DNA of 64,000 bases, taken from the NCBI RefSeq assembly GCF_003097235.1, contig NZ_QEQQ01000029.1, positions 1-64,000 of the forward strand, read 5' to 3'. The stretch is from Pseudomonas sp. CC120222-01a (GTDB taxonomy: Bacteria > Pseudomonadota > Gammaproteobacteria > Pseudomonadales > Pseudomonadaceae). The number at the start of each line of letters is the position of its first letter. The first letter of the stretch is position 1. Below the pieces are notes generated by a model. It saw only the letters and a list, made by a program, of their open reading frames with translations. It searched no databases and was not told the DNA's origin. Shown here piece by piece: positions 50,995 through 60,321 of the stretch. A program made the position numbers and the translations under genes.

Positions 50995-53445
50995 ATGCCC
51001 GCTTCTTCCGACCTTGCCAATACCTGGCTCGCCGCCCGCGGCTGGAAGCCTTTCGCCTTCCAGCGCCAGGTCTGGGCAGCGGTCGGACGTGGCGAATCAG
51101 GGCTGCTGCATGCCAGCACCGGGGCGGGCAAGACTTATGCGGTTTGGCTGGCGGCGTTGCGTGCCTTTGCCAAGCCAGCCAGCGGGCGCCAGCCTGCAGC
51201 GCTGCAAGTGCTCTGGATTACCCCCATGCGCGCACTGGCCGCTGATACCGCGCGCGCTCTGCAAGTGCCACTGGATGAGCTGGGCCTGAACTGGACGGTC
51301 GGCGTGCGCAGCGGCGATACCGGCAGTACCGAGCGCGCTCGCCAGGCCCGGCGCCTGCCAAGCGCCCTGATCACCACGCCGGAGAGCCTGACCTTGTTGC
51401 TGACCCGGGCACAGGCCGCGGAAGACTTTGCCAGCCTGCGCCTGGTGGTGGTGGACGAATGGCACGAGTTGCTCGGCAACAAGCGCGGGGTGCAACTGCA
51501 ACTGGCCCTGGCCCGCTTGCGGCGCTGGCATCCGGGCCTGATGACCTGGGGCTTGTCGGCCACGCTCGGCAACCTGCCGCACGCCCTCGACGTGCTGCTG
51601 CCCGGTGGCGGCCTGCTGGTGAAAGGCCGCCAGGACAAGCAACTGCTGGTCGACACCTTGCTGCCCGATGCCATCGAGCGCTTCCCCTGGGCCGGGCACA
51701 TGGGCCTGAAGATGCTCGACAAGGTGGCCCATGAACTCGACGCCAGCACCAGCAGCCTGGTATTCACCAACACCCGCGCCCAGGCCGAACTCTGGTACCA
51801 GGCCTTGCTCGACACCCGCCCCGATTGGGCCGGGCAGATTGCCTTGCATCATGCCTCACTGGCTCGGGCGACCCGCGACTGGGTCGAGCAAAGCCTCAAG
51901 CAGGGCATGCTCAAGGCCGTCATCTGCACGTCCAGCCTGGACCTGGGGGTGGACTTTCTGCCAGTCGAGCGGGTGCTGCAGATCGGTTCGGCCAAAGGCA
52001 TTGCCCGCCTCATGCAGCGCGCCGGGCGCTCTGGCCATGCGCCGGGGCGCCGCTCGCGGATCACCCTGGTGCCGACCCACAGTCTGGAGCTGGTGGAAGC
52101 TGCCGCTGCCCGCGCAGCGCTGACGGCTGGCCATATCGAAGCGCGCCGCTCGCCGCGCCTGTGCCTGGACGTACTGGTTCAGCATCTGGTCAGCATGGCC
52201 CTGGGCAGTGGCTTTCGTCCTGGTGAACTGCTTGAGGAAGTGCGCAGCACCTGGGCGTTCCGTGACCTGCGCGACAGCCAGTGGCAATGGGCACTGGACT
52301 TCGTCAACCACGGTGGCCACGCATTGACTGCCTACCCCGATTATCAGCGAGTCGAAGCGCACCCTGATGGGGTCTGGCGGGTAGCCAGCGAGCGCCTGGC
52401 GAGGCGCCACCGCATGGGCATCGGCACCATCGTCAGCGACGCCAGCCTGCAGCTCAAATATTGGAGCAAGGGGGGCGGAGGCAAGCACCTGGGCAGTGTC
52501 GAGGAAGCCTTCATTGCCCGCCTGCGCCCTGGCGATACCCTGGTGTTTGCCGGGCGGGTTCTGGAGTTGGTACGGGTAGAAGGCATGACCGCCTACGTGC
52601 GCCGCAGCACCGCGCGCAAGGCCGCCGTGGCGCGCTGGAATGGCGGGCGCATGCCGCTGTCCAGCGAGCTGGCCGACGCCTTGGTCGAACAACTCGATGC
52701 AGCCGCGCATGGGGTCTGTCTCGGCCCGGAAATGCAGGCCGTACGGCCGCTGCTGGCCTTGCAGTCGCGGTGGTCAGCCTTGCCCACCTGCAGCACCTTG
52801 CTGGCTGAGACGCTGGGATCGCGCCAAGGGTCGCATCTGTTCCTCTACCCGTTTGCCGGGCGCATGGCCAACCTGGGCCTGGCCAACCTGATCGCCTGGC
52901 GGGTGAGCCGGGTGCAACCGCTGTCGGTATCCATCGCGGTGAACGACTATGGTTTCGAACTGCTCAGCCCCAGCACCGTGGATTGGGCCGCTTGCCTGCC
53001 AGAGGCGCTGTCCGGTGACAACTTGCTGGAGGACGTGCTGGCCAGCCTGAACGCGGGCGAAATGGCACTGCGGCGTTTTCGCGAAATCGCCCAGATTGCC
53101 GGACTGGTATTCGGCGGCTACCCGGCCGCGCAAAAGAGCACACGGCAGATTCAGGCCTCCAGCGGGTTGTTCTATGAGGTATTCCGTAAACATGATGCCG
53201 GCAACTTGCTGCTCGGCCAGGCACGCGACGAAGTGCTGAACGAAGAACTGGAAATCGAGCGCCTGCATCGTCAATTGCTCAAGATGCAAAGCCTGAAACT
53301 GGACCTGCGTTCGTTGCAACGACCTGGCCCCCTGGCGTTCGCCCTGCTGGTCGAAGGCATGCGCGAGACCTTGAGCACGGAAAAGCTGGCGGACCGCATT
53401 GCCCGGATGGTCACCGAACTGGAAAAAGCGGCAAACCGGCCATGA
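50995..53445 (+). CDS. Ligase-associated Lhr-type DEXH helicase
   Basis: An 816-residue Lhr-core helicase. Walker A is ASTGAGKT (about 41-48), the DEXH box is VVDEWHELLG, SATLGN is motif III, and QRAGRSGHAPG is motif VI. A winged helix and the Lhr-specific beta-barrel follow. Lhr-core enzymes are 3'-to-5' translocases linked to DNA cross-link and UV repair. Its stop overlaps the PdeM start by 4 bp, so the two are coupled. The length fits the ligase-associated subfamily rather than full-length Lhr (about 1500). Confidence 0.93.
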   Translation: MPASSDLANTWLAARGWKPFAFQRQVWAAVGRGESGLLHASTGAGKTYAVWLAALRAFAKPASGRQPAALQVLWITPMRALAADTARALQVPLDELGLNWTVGVRSGDTGSTERARQARRLPSALITTPESLTLLLTRAQAAEDFASLRLVVVDEWHELLGNKRGVQLQLALARLRRWHPGLMTWGLSATLGNLPHALDVLLPGGGLLVKGRQDKQLLVDTLLPDAIERFPWAGHMGLKMLDKVAHELDASTSSLVFTNTRAQAELWYQALLDTRPDWAGQIALHHASLARATRDWVEQSLKQGMLKAVICTSSLDLGVDFLPVERVLQIGSAKGIARLMQRAGRSGHAPGRRSRITLVPTHSLELVEAAAARAALTAGHIEARRSPRLCLDVLVQHLVSMALGSGFRPGELLEEVRSTWAFRDLRDSQWQWALDFVNHGGHALTAYPDYQRVEAHPDGVWRVASERLARRHRMGIGTIVSDASLQLKYWSKGGGGKHLGSVEEAFIARLRPGDTLVFAGRVLELVRVEGMTAYVRRSTARKAAVARWNGGRMPLSSELADALVEQLDAAAHGVCLGPEMQAVRPLLALQSRWSALPTCSTLLAETLGSRQGSHLFLYPFAGRMANLGLANLIAWRVSRVQPLSVSIAVNDYGFELLSPSTVDWAACLPEALSGDNLLEDVLASLNAGEMALRRFREIAQIAGLVFGGYPAAQKSTRQIQASSGLFYEVFRKHDAGNLLLGQARDEVLNEELEIERLHRQLLKMQSLKLDLRSLQRPGPLAFALLVEGMRETLSTEKLADRIARMVTELEKAANRP

Positions 53446-54101
53446 TTAGCTATCTGCCTATCGAACACTGCGGCGAAACGCTTTGGCTGCTACCGGACAA
53501 GGCCATTTACTGGCCGGCCCGCCGCACCCTGCTGGTGGCCGATGTGCATATCGGCAAGGCCGCCAGTTACCGGGCGTTGCATCAACCCGTTCCGCGAGGC
53601 ACCACCGCCGCGACCTTGGCACGCCTGGATACCTTACTGAACGGCTATGACTGCGAGCAGTTGATCATTCTCGGCGACTTCCTGCATGCACGCGCTGCGC
53701 TTTCACCCGGCACGCTGGCCAGTCTGCACGCATGGCGAAGCCGGCGCAGCGCGCTGAACGTGATACTGGTACGTGGCAACCATGATCGCCACGCCGGTGA
53801 CCCGCCTGTGAAGCTGCGTATCGAGGTAAGAGATGAACCCTTGCTGCTAGAACCCTTTGCCCTGCAGCATGAACCCATGCCTCACCCCTGCCACCCGGTG
53901 CTGGCCGGGCATGTGCATCCGGTGTATGTGCTGCGGGGGCGGGCACGGCAAAGGCTCAGGCTGCCATGCTTCCTGATCGATGCTCAGGTCAGCCTGTTGC
54001 CGGCATTCGGTGAGTTCACCGGAGGATGGTTGGTCGAGCCGGGCCCAGCCACCCGCGTTTTCCTGGCCGGAGGCGATCAGGTCTGGGCGCTGGGCGGCTA
54101 A
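53442..54101 (+). CDS. pdeM: Ligase-associated phosphoesterase PdeM
   Basis: A 219-residue metallophosphoesterase. The five metal-ligand motifs are visible: DVHIGK, GDFLH, GNHD, and GHVHP, with a His in the middle region. The family (PdeM/MPE) is a manganese-dependent DNA endonuclease or phosphodiesterase and is always next to the Lhr-ligase genes. It overlaps the helicase gene by 4 bp. With the exonuclease and ligase it completes the four-protein repair set. Confidence 0.92.
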   Translation: MISYLPIEHCGETLWLLPDKAIYWPARRTLLVADVHIGKAASYRALHQPVPRGTTAATLARLDTLLNGYDCEQLIILGDFLHARAALSPGTLASLHAWRSRRSALNVILVRGNHDRHAGDPPVKLRIEVRDEPLLLEPFALQHEPMPHPCHPVLAGHVHPVYVLRGRARQRLRLPCFLIDAQVSLLPAFGEFTGGWLVEPGPATRVFLAGGDQVWALGG

Positions 54102-54329
54102 TCAGGCGACAGGAGACGGTGGTGGCTCGTCGGGAAGCGTTGGCTCACCAGGCTCCATTGGCGGGTGTTCACCGGGCTCTGCTGGCTGCGGCGTATCGGG
54201 ATCAGGCTGGTGAGGCACGCCGCCGGCCTGCATGGGCAGCGGGTGCGCCAGCAATGACCAGGCGAGCAACCCGATCTGGTTGGGCTGCAGTACAGCCAGC
54301 TTCGCACTGATGGTGGGGTCGAGTTTCAT
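54102..54329 (-). CDS. Small hypothetical protein with proline-rich tail
   Basis: A 75-residue protein starting MKLDPTISAKLAVLQPNQIG. A short amphipathic helix region is followed by a 40-residue proline-, glutamate- and aspartate-rich tail. AGGAG lies 6 nt before the ATG, which fixes the start at 54329. It is convergent with pdeM with no gap between the stops. I do not recognise a family beyond its common presence beside dcd in Pseudomonas. Confidence 0.65.
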   Translation of the reverse strand: MKLDPTISAKLAVLQPNQIGLLAWSLLAHPLPMQAGGVPHQPDPDTPQPAEPGEHPPMEPGEPTLPDEPPPSPVA

Positions 54330-54428
54330 TGGCAGCTCCTGGACGAGGGCCGACACGCTGCATACGTATCGGCACTGTTCAAACTGTTGGAGTGCCATCA
54401 GGGAAACTAATTCCCCGCGCTCGTCGGA

Positions 54429-54995
54429 TCAGGTGCGTGGCAGGGTGACGCCGCGCTGCCCTTGGTACTTGCCGCCACGGTCCTTGTACGACACTTCGCA
54501 TTCTTCGTCGGACTGCAGGAACAGCATCTGCGCCACGCCTTCGTTGGCGTAGATCTTCGCCGGCAGCGTGGTGGTGTTGGAGAACTCCAGGGTCACGTGG
54601 CCTTCCCACTCCGGCTCGAGCGGGGTGACGTTGACGATGATGCCGCAACGGGCGTAGGTGCTCTTGCCCAGGCAGATGGTCAGCACGTCACGCGGGATGC
54701 GGAAGTATTCGACGGTACGGGCCAGGGCGAAGGAGTTCGGCGGGATGATGCAGACGTCGCTCTTGATGTCGACGAAGCTGCCGGCGTCGAAGTTCTTCGG
54801 GTCGACGGTGGCCGAGTTGATGTTGGTGAACACCTTGAATTCGTCGGCGCAGCGCACGTCGTAGCCGTAGCTGGAGACGCCGAAGGAGATGACCCGGCTG
54901 TCCTGCTCGCCGCGCACCTGGCGCTCTACGAACGGTTCGATCATGCCGTGTTCCTGCGCCATGCGGCGAATCCACTTGTCCGATTTGATGCTCAT
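54429..54995 (-). CDS. dcd: dCTP deaminase
   Basis: A 188-residue trimeric enzyme that converts dCTP to dUTP, supplying dUMP for thymidylate synthesis. Family marks are SSYGYDVRCADEF, GKSTYARCGI and the catalytic Glu in TPLEPEWEGH. The length is identical to most gammaproteobacterial Dcd proteins. No other gene overlaps it; the interval to the cold-shock gene is 328 bp. Confidence 0.96.
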   Translation of the reverse strand: MSIKSDKWIRRMAQEHGMIEPFVERQVRGEQDSRVISFGVSSYGYDVRCADEFKVFTNINSATVDPKNFDAGSFVDIKSDVCIIPPNSFALARTVEYFRIPRDVLTICLGKSTYARCGIIVNVTPLEPEWEGHVTLEFSNTTTLPAKIYANEGVAQMLFLQSDEECEVSYKDRGGKYQGQRGVTLPRT

Positions 54996-55323
54996 GGCGG
55001 GGTGTCCTGAAGAGTTGCGAGGGGAAAATCCAGACGCGCATCTTACCGGTCCCGACGCCCGGGTTAAAGTTCCAGTGCCTCATCCCGCGCCGGACGGGGG
55101 CTGCAGCCGCCGTCGATCCGAATTTGCGTAAAGCGTTCACAGACCATTGGCAGCTCGTGGAAAGTGGGGTAAGGTGGCGCCACTGTGCTGCACGTGACAC
55201 CGAGAATCTCTAGTTTGATGCACGATCCTGATCGGCCCATCGCTGAATTTTCTGCTCTCTTTGCGCTCAGTCCCGGCCAGGGTTTTTCCTGACCGTTATC
55301 AAATTGTCCAAGGAGACAGAAAA
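54996..55323. other. Intergenic promoter region of dcd and the cold-shock gene
   Basis: This 328-bp stretch between divergent dcd and the cold-shock gene holds no open frame with a ribosome binding site other than those of the two genes. The plus-strand part (about 55190-55323) probably includes the long, structured leader typical of cspA-type mRNAs, ending in AAGGAG just before the gene. I see no clear promoter hexamers that I would assign with confidence. Confidence 0.5.
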
Positions 55324-55533
55324 ATGTCCAACCGTCAATCCGGTGTTGTTAAGTGGTTCAACGATGAGAAAGGCTACGGCTTCATCACCCCTCAGTCGGG
55401 CGACGACCTGTTCGTGCACTTCAAAGCCATCCAAGCTGACGGCTTCAAAACCCTGAAAGAAGGCCAGGCTGTTACTTTCGTCGCTACCCGCGGCCAGAAA
55501 GGCATGCAGGCTGAAGAAGTTCAAATCGCCTAA
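55324..55533 (+). CDS. CspA-family cold-shock protein
   Basis: A 69-residue single-OB-fold RNA chaperone. GVVKWFNDEKGYGFITPQ carries RNP1 and DDLFVHF carries RNP2, both intact. AAGGAG lies 8 nt before the ATG at 55324; the frame extends upstream to 55261 but lacks a start signal. It is closest in sequence to the constitutive or mildly cold-induced members such as CapB. It melts RNA structure at low temperature. Its own terminator follows. Confidence 0.95.
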   Translation: MSNRQSGVVKWFNDEKGYGFITPQSGDDLFVHFKAIQADGFKTLKEGQAVTFVATRGQKGMQAEEVQIA

Positions 55534-55560
55534 GTCGATTTAGCTTCCTAGCTTTCAAAA

Positions 55561-55587
55561 AAACCCGCCTTCTGGCGGGTTTTTTTA
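55561..55587 (+). terminator. Rho-independent terminator of the cold-shock gene
   Basis: AAACCCGCC-TTCT-GGCGGGTTT forms a 9-bp stem with U-tract TTTTTTT, 27 bp after the stop codon. Confidence 0.93.
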
Positions 55588-55590
55588 TGC

Positions 55591-55711
55591 CCTGTGGGAG
55601 CGGCCTTGCGTCGCGAAAGGGCCGCAAAGCGGCCCCAGCAATTTACGCATCTACGCTGATGTCCTGGGGCCGCTTCGCAGCCCTTTCGCGACGCAAGGCC
55701 GCTCCCACAGG
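55591..55711. repeat. 121-bp REP-type hairpin with 48-nt arms
   Basis: Two 48-nt arms (55591-55638 and 55664-55711) are reverse complements at 46 of 48 positions, with a 25-nt loop. The sequence is a variant of the hairpin at 16523-16634. It lies between the cold-shock terminator and the convergent mrp stop (55719). Confidence 0.9.
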
Positions 55712-55718
55712 TACCGCG

Positions 55719-56813
55719 TCAATCTTCGCTGATGGTGATGCTCGGCATCGCCGGCGCCGCCGCTTCCTGCAGCACGATCCGTGCGCCCACCTGGCGGGCC
55801 AGTTCCTGGTAGACCATGGCAATCTGGCTTTCCGGCTCGGCGATCGCCGTCGGCTTGCCGCTGTCGGCCTGCTCGCGGATCAGCATCGACAGCGGCAACG
55901 AGGCCAGCAGGTCGACGCCGTACTGCGCCGCCAGCTTCTCGCCACCGCCTTCACCGAACAGATGCTCGGCATGGCCGCAGTTAGAGCAGATGTGCACGGC
56001 CATGTTCTCCACCACACCCAGCACCGGGATGTTGACCTTGCGGAACATCTCCACACCCTTCTTGGCATCCAGCAGGGCCAGGTCTTGTGGTGTGGTGACG
56101 ATCACCGAACCGGCCACCGGCACCTTCTGCGCCAGGGTCAGCTGGATATCGCCAGTCCCCGGCGGCATGTCGATGACCAGGTAATCCAGGTCGTCCCAGG
56201 CCGTCTGGGTCACCAGCTGCAGCAACGCACCGGACACCATCGGCCCACGCCAGACCATCGGTGTGTTGTCATCGGTGAGGAACGCCATGGACATCACTTC
56301 CACACCATGGGCCTTGATCGGCACGAACCACTTCTGCTCGCGGATCTGCGGGCGGGTACCCTCGGCGATACCGAACATCACGCCCTGGCTGGGGCCATAG
56401 ATGTCGGCATCGAGAATGCCCACGCGGGCGCCTTCACGGGCCAGGGCCAAGGCCAGGTTGGCAGCGGTGGTCGACTTGCCGACCCCGCCCTTGCCCGAGG
56501 CCACGGCAATGATGTTCTTGACGTTGGCCATGGCCGGTACCTGGGCCTGAGCCTTGTGCGCGGCGACCACGCAATCGATCGACACCTGGGCCGAGCTGAC
56601 GCCGTCGAGGTTCTCGATCGCGGTCTGCAGCACCTGGGCCCAGCCGTTCTTGAACAGGCCGGCGGCATAGCCCAGTTGCAACTGCACAGCGACCTGACCG
56701 CCCTGGATGTCGATGGCGCGCACGCAACCGGCGCTGACCGGGTCCTGGTTCAGGTAGGGGTCGGTGTACTGGCGAAGCACGCCTTCGACGGCGGCACGGG
56801 TGACGGCACTCAT
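55719..56813 (-). CDS. mrp: Iron-sulfur cluster carrier ATPase Mrp (ApbC)
   Basis: A 364-residue P-loop ATPase that carries Fe-S clusters to target proteins. An N-terminal MIP18-like domain (1-90) precedes the deviant Walker A GKGGVGKST (about 109-117). The cysteine pair CSNCGH binds the cluster near residue 280. GGGAG is 5 nt before the ATG at 56813. It diverges from metG, as in many gammaproteobacteria. The long plus-strand frame over it is a shadow. Confidence 0.95.
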   Translation of the reverse strand: MSAVTRAAVEGVLRQYTDPYLNQDPVSAGCVRAIDIQGGQVAVQLQLGYAAGLFKNGWAQVLQTAIENLDGVSSAQVSIDCVVAAHKAQAQVPAMANVKNIIAVASGKGGVGKSTTAANLALALAREGARVGILDADIYGPSQGVMFGIAEGTRPQIREQKWFVPIKAHGVEVMSMAFLTDDNTPMVWRGPMVSGALLQLVTQTAWDDLDYLVIDMPPGTGDIQLTLAQKVPVAGSVIVTTPQDLALLDAKKGVEMFRKVNIPVLGVVENMAVHICSNCGHAEHLFGEGGGEKLAAQYGVDLLASLPLSMLIREQADSGKPTAIAEPESQIAMVYQELARQVGARIVLQEAAAPAMPSITISED

Positions 56814-56969
56814 GGACACTCCCATTGGCAAACTGAGTACGAAACAGACGCCTATCCTAACCCGTCAATCGTCAGCAGATGCGAGCTTGGGGTGAAATAT
56901 CTTCGCCGGCCCTTTATAGTGGCCGATCACCCTCATTTTTACCCGAGCCAGATAAGTAGCCGAGCCACC

Positions 56970-59009
56970 ATGTCCGAGCCACGTCAGATTCTCGTTACCA
57001 GCGCCCTGCCCTATGCCAATGGATCCATCCACCTTGGCCATATGCTGGAGTACATCCAGACGGACATGTGGGTGCGCTTCCAGAAGCTGCGCGGCAACCA
57101 GTGCATCTACGTCTGCGCCGACGATGCCCACGGCTCGGCCATCATGTTGCGTGCCGAGAAGGAAGGCATCACCCCGGAGCAGCTGATCGCCAATGTCCAG
57201 GCCGAGCACAGCGGCGACTTCGCTGACTTCCTGGTGGACTTCGACAACTTCCACTCCACCCACAGCGACGAAAACCGCGAGCTGTCGAGCCTGATCTACG
57301 GCCGCCTGCGCGATGCCGGGCACATCGCCACCCGTTCGGTGACCCAGTACTTCGACCCTGAAAAGGGCATGTTCCTCGCCGACCGTTTCATCAAGGGCAC
57401 CTGCCCGAAATGCGCGGCTGAAGACCAGTACGGCGACAACTGCGAAAAATGCGGCGCCACCTACGCCCCGACCGAACTGAAGAACCCCAAGTCGGCGATC
57501 TCGGGTGCCACCCCGGTACTGCGCGACTCCCAGCACTTCTTCTTCAAGCTGCCGGACTTCCAGGCCATGCTGCAGCAGTGGACCCGCAGCGGCACCCTGC
57601 AGGATGCCGTGGCCAACAAACTCGCCGAATGGCTGGACTCCGGCCTGCAGGAGTGGGACATCTCCCGTGATGCGCCGTACTTCGGCTTCGAGATCCCGGG
57701 CGAGCCGGGCAAGTACTTCTACGTCTGGCTGGACGCACCGATCGGCTACATGGCCAGCTTCAAGAACCTCTGCGCACGCCGCCCGGAGCTGGACTTCGAC
57801 GCCTTCTGGAACGAAGGCTCCAAGGCCGAGCTGTACCACTTCATCGGCAAGGACATCGTCAACTTCCACGCCCTGTTCTGGCCAGCCATGCTCGAAGGCG
57901 CCGGCTTCCGCAAGCCGACCGCCGTCAACGTGCACGGCTACCTGACCGTCAACGGCGCGAAGATGTCCAAGTCGCGCGGCACCTTCATCAAGGCCCGCAC
58001 CTACCTGGACCACCTGCAGCCGGAGTATCTGCGCTACTACTATGCCGCCAAGCTTGGCCGTGGCGTCGACGATCTCGATCTGAACCTCGAGGACTTCGTG
58101 CAGAAGGTCAACTCGGACCTGGTCGGCAAGGTGGTCAACATTGCCAGCCGTTGCGCCGGTTTCATCCACAAGGGCAATGCGGGCGTGATGGTCGCGGGCG
58201 ATGCTGCGCCGGAGCTGACCGAGGCCTTCCTCGCTGCCGCACCGTCGATCGCCGAAGCCTATGAAGGCCGCGACTTCGGCCGCGCCATGCGCGAAATCAT
58301 GGCCCTGGCCGACCGTGCCAACGCCTGGATCGCCGACAAGGCACCTTGGTCGCTGGCCAAGCAGGAAGGCAAGCAGGATGAAGTCCAGGCCATCTGCGCC
58401 CAGGGCATCAACCTGTTCCGCCAGCTGGTGATCTTCCTCAAACCGGTGCTGCCACTGCTCGCCGCCGATGCCGAGGCATTCCTCAACGTCGCACCGCTGA
58501 CCTGGAACGACCACCAGTCGCGCCTGGAAAACCACCAGCTGAACCCGTTCAAGGCGCTGATGAGCCGTATCGAACCGGCCAAGGTCGAAGCCATGGTCGC
58601 CGCCAGCAAGGAAGACCTGCTGGCCGCCGAAGCCCAGGCTCCAGCCGGCAACGGCGAGCTGACCAAGGACCCGCTGTCTGCCGAAATCGAGTTCGACACC
58701 TTTGCCGCGGTTGACCTGCGCGTCGCGCTGATCGTCAAGGCTGAAGCCGTGCCTGGTGCCGACAAGCTGTTGCAGTTGACCCTGGACATCGGCGACGAGC
58801 GCCGCAACGTGTTCTCCGGCATCAAGTCGGCCTATCCGGACCCTTCCAAGCTGGAAGGCCGTCTGACCATGATGGTGGCCAACCTCAAGCCGCGCAAAAT
58901 GCGTTTTGGCGTGTCCGAGGGCATGGTCATGGCGGCCGGCCCTGGCGGCGAAGAAATCTACCTGCTCAGCCCTGACAGCGGCGCCAAGCCAGGTCAGCGC
59001 ATCAAGTAA
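56970..59009 (+). CDS. metG: Methionyl-tRNA synthetase
   Basis: A 679-residue class I aminoacyl-tRNA synthetase. The HIGH-type motif is GSIHLGH, and KMSKSRG lies near residue 333. A zinc knuckle (CPKCAAEDQYGDNCEKC) is in the connective domain, and a C-terminal tRNA-binding OB domain (about 575-679) dimerises the enzyme. The ATG at 56970 starts the family-like MSEPRQILVTSALPYANG. The in-frame 461 codons upstream are antisense to mrp and are not translated. Confidence 0.97.
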   Translation: MSEPRQILVTSALPYANGSIHLGHMLEYIQTDMWVRFQKLRGNQCIYVCADDAHGSAIMLRAEKEGITPEQLIANVQAEHSGDFADFLVDFDNFHSTHSDENRELSSLIYGRLRDAGHIATRSVTQYFDPEKGMFLADRFIKGTCPKCAAEDQYGDNCEKCGATYAPTELKNPKSAISGATPVLRDSQHFFFKLPDFQAMLQQWTRSGTLQDAVANKLAEWLDSGLQEWDISRDAPYFGFEIPGEPGKYFYVWLDAPIGYMASFKNLCARRPELDFDAFWNEGSKAELYHFIGKDIVNFHALFWPAMLEGAGFRKPTAVNVHGYLTVNGAKMSKSRGTFIKARTYLDHLQPEYLRYYYAAKLGRGVDDLDLNLEDFVQKVNSDLVGKVVNIASRCAGFIHKGNAGVMVAGDAAPELTEAFLAAAPSIAEAYEGRDFGRAMREIMALADRANAWIADKAPWSLAKQEGKQDEVQAICAQGINLFRQLVIFLKPVLPLLAADAEAFLNVAPLTWNDHQSRLENHQLNPFKALMSRIEPAKVEAMVAASKEDLLAAEAQAPAGNGELTKDPLSAEIEFDTFAAVDLRVALIVKAEAVPGADKLLQLTLDIGDERRNVFSGIKSAYPDPSKLEGRLTMMVANLKPRKMRFGVSEGMVMAAGPGGEEIYLLSPDSGAKPGQRIK

Positions 59010-59098
59010 GCCTCCTGCCCCGGCCTCACCGCCGGGGCAGTTCCATCTGCTGCGGCAATGCCGGACGCTCAAGGCGATTCCCGGCTATCGTCATTCAC

Positions 59099-59647
59099 AT
59101 GAACGACTACATGCTGATCCTGGCCAGCGCTGCGCTGGTCAGCCACCTGCTCTTGCAACAGCAGCCGTTGAGCCCGCTACGCCTGCAGGTGTGCGGCCTG
59201 GCCGGCGCACTGTCGATAGCGCTCGGGGCAAGTGGCGGGCAAGCGCTCGAACAGCTGATCGTGGCGCCCTGGCAGTTGCAGGACCTGCGCCTGTTCCTGC
59301 TGCTGCCCTGGCTGGCATTGCTGGCGTGGGGCGTGCCGCATGTGCTGGGCAGGCTGCGTCCGCAGTGGCCCACCGGCGACCTTGCGCTGCCACTGCTAGG
59401 CAACGCCCTGCTGCTGGGCCTGGCGCTGCAAGTGACGGGAGATGGCACTCCAGTGCTGGCAACGCTGCGCTGGGGGGCATTGGCCGGCCTGGGTTTCTGC
59501 CTTGCGCTGGTGCTGTTCGACGACCTGCACCAGCGCAGCCAGCACGCTGAAGTGCCGGCTGCGCTGCGCGGTTTGCCCATTACATTGATCGGTGCAGGTG
59601 TCATGGCCCTGGCGTTCTCCGGATTCAACGGACTTTTCACTCAATGA
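59099..59647 (+). CDS. rnfA: Divergent RnfA-like electron-transport membrane subunit
   Basis: A 182-residue membrane protein with six hydrophobic helices, in the position of rnfA. Its start MNDYMLILASAALVSHLL resembles the RnfA/RsxA start. The family normally has LCP at the end of helix 1 and TNC in helix 4, holding an intramembrane Fe-S cluster; here these read LSP (24-26) and GNA (101-103). Both cysteines are thus lost. It overlaps rnfB by 4 bp. The gene lies 89 bp after metG and may be co-transcribed with it. Confidence 0.8.
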   Translation: MNDYMLILASAALVSHLLLQQQPLSPLRLQVCGLAGALSIALGASGGQALEQLIVAPWQLQDLRLFLLLPWLALLAWGVPHVLGRLRPQWPTGDLALPLLGNALLLGLALQVTGDGTPVLATLRWGALAGLGFCLALVLFDDLHQRSQHAEVPAALRGLPITLIGAGVMALAFSGFNGLFTQ

Positions 59648-60321
59648 ACTTGATTCAACGCATCGATGCCCTGTTGCCGCAAACCCAATGTGGCAAATGC
59701 GGCCACAACGGCTGTCGGCCTTACGCCGAAGGCCTGGCAGCGGGCGAGGCCATCAACAAGTGCCCACCAGGCGGCAGCGAAACCATCGCCGCGCTGGCCG
59801 CGCTGCTCGAGGTGCCACTGCTTGCGCCTGACCCGCTGCGGGGTAGCGCACCGCCCCAGGTCGCCTACATCCGCGAAGCCGAATGCATCGGTTGCACCAA
59901 GTGCATCCAGGCCTGCCCGGTCGATGCCATCGTCGGCGCCGCCAAATGGATGCACACGGTCATTGCCAGCGAATGCACCGGCTGTGACCTGTGCCTGGCG
60001 CCCTGCCCGGTCGATTGCATCGACATGCAGCCACTGCCGGCGGCGGTGGTGCCGATTGTCAGCGGCCTGGCCCACTCCCCCGAACAACTGAAGGCCCGCC
60101 GCCAGCGCCGCGATCATGCGCGCCAGCGCCACGAACAGCGAAACGCCCGCCTGCAACGCGATATCGCGCGCCGGGAGGCGCAGCGCCTGGCACGCACGGC
60201 CGAAGCCACAAAAGGCGCGACAGACCCGATCAAGGCCGCCCTCGTGCGGATCAAGGCGCAAAAAAACGCCATTGCCGATGCTGCGCCCACAGCGGCCGGG
60301 CATGAACATGGCAAGCCCTGA
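59644..60321 (+). CDS. rnfB: RnfB-like ferredoxin subunit lacking the membrane anchor
   Basis: A 225-residue iron-sulfur protein. An N-terminal cluster motif (CGKCGHNGC plus Cys40) is followed by two [4Fe-4S] ferredoxin motifs (CIGCTKCIQACPVD and CTGCDLCLAPCPVD). Usual RnfB proteins begin with a membrane helix of about 25 residues; here the protein starts directly at the IDALLPQTQC stretch, so it is soluble or held only by its partners. The C-terminal tail is Arg/Gln/Ala-rich and coiled. It overlaps rnfA by 4 bp and rnfD by 20 bp. Confidence 0.85.
   Translation: MNLIQRIDALLPQTQCGKCGHNGCRPYAEGLAAGEAINKCPPGGSETIAALAALLEVPLLAPDPLRGSAPPQVAYIREAECIGCTKCIQACPVDAIVGAAKWMHTVIASECTGCDLCLAPCPVDCIDMQPLPAAVVPIVSGLAHSPEQLKARRQRRDHARQRHEQRNARLQRDIARREAQRLARTAEATKGATDPIKAALVRIKAQKNAIADAAPTAAGHEHGKP

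Noticed and set aside
55587..59009. A 1140-codon plus-strand frame that would add 461 residues before MetG
   Set aside because: The added part is antisense to mrp and includes a REP hairpin; MetG has its normal family start at 56970 and normal length of 679 residues.
60116..60301. Extended N-terminus of the RnfD-like protein, considered as an RnfC remnant
   Set aside because: The stretch is out-of-frame rnfB coding sequence, Arg/Pro/Ser-rich, without any RnfC motif.
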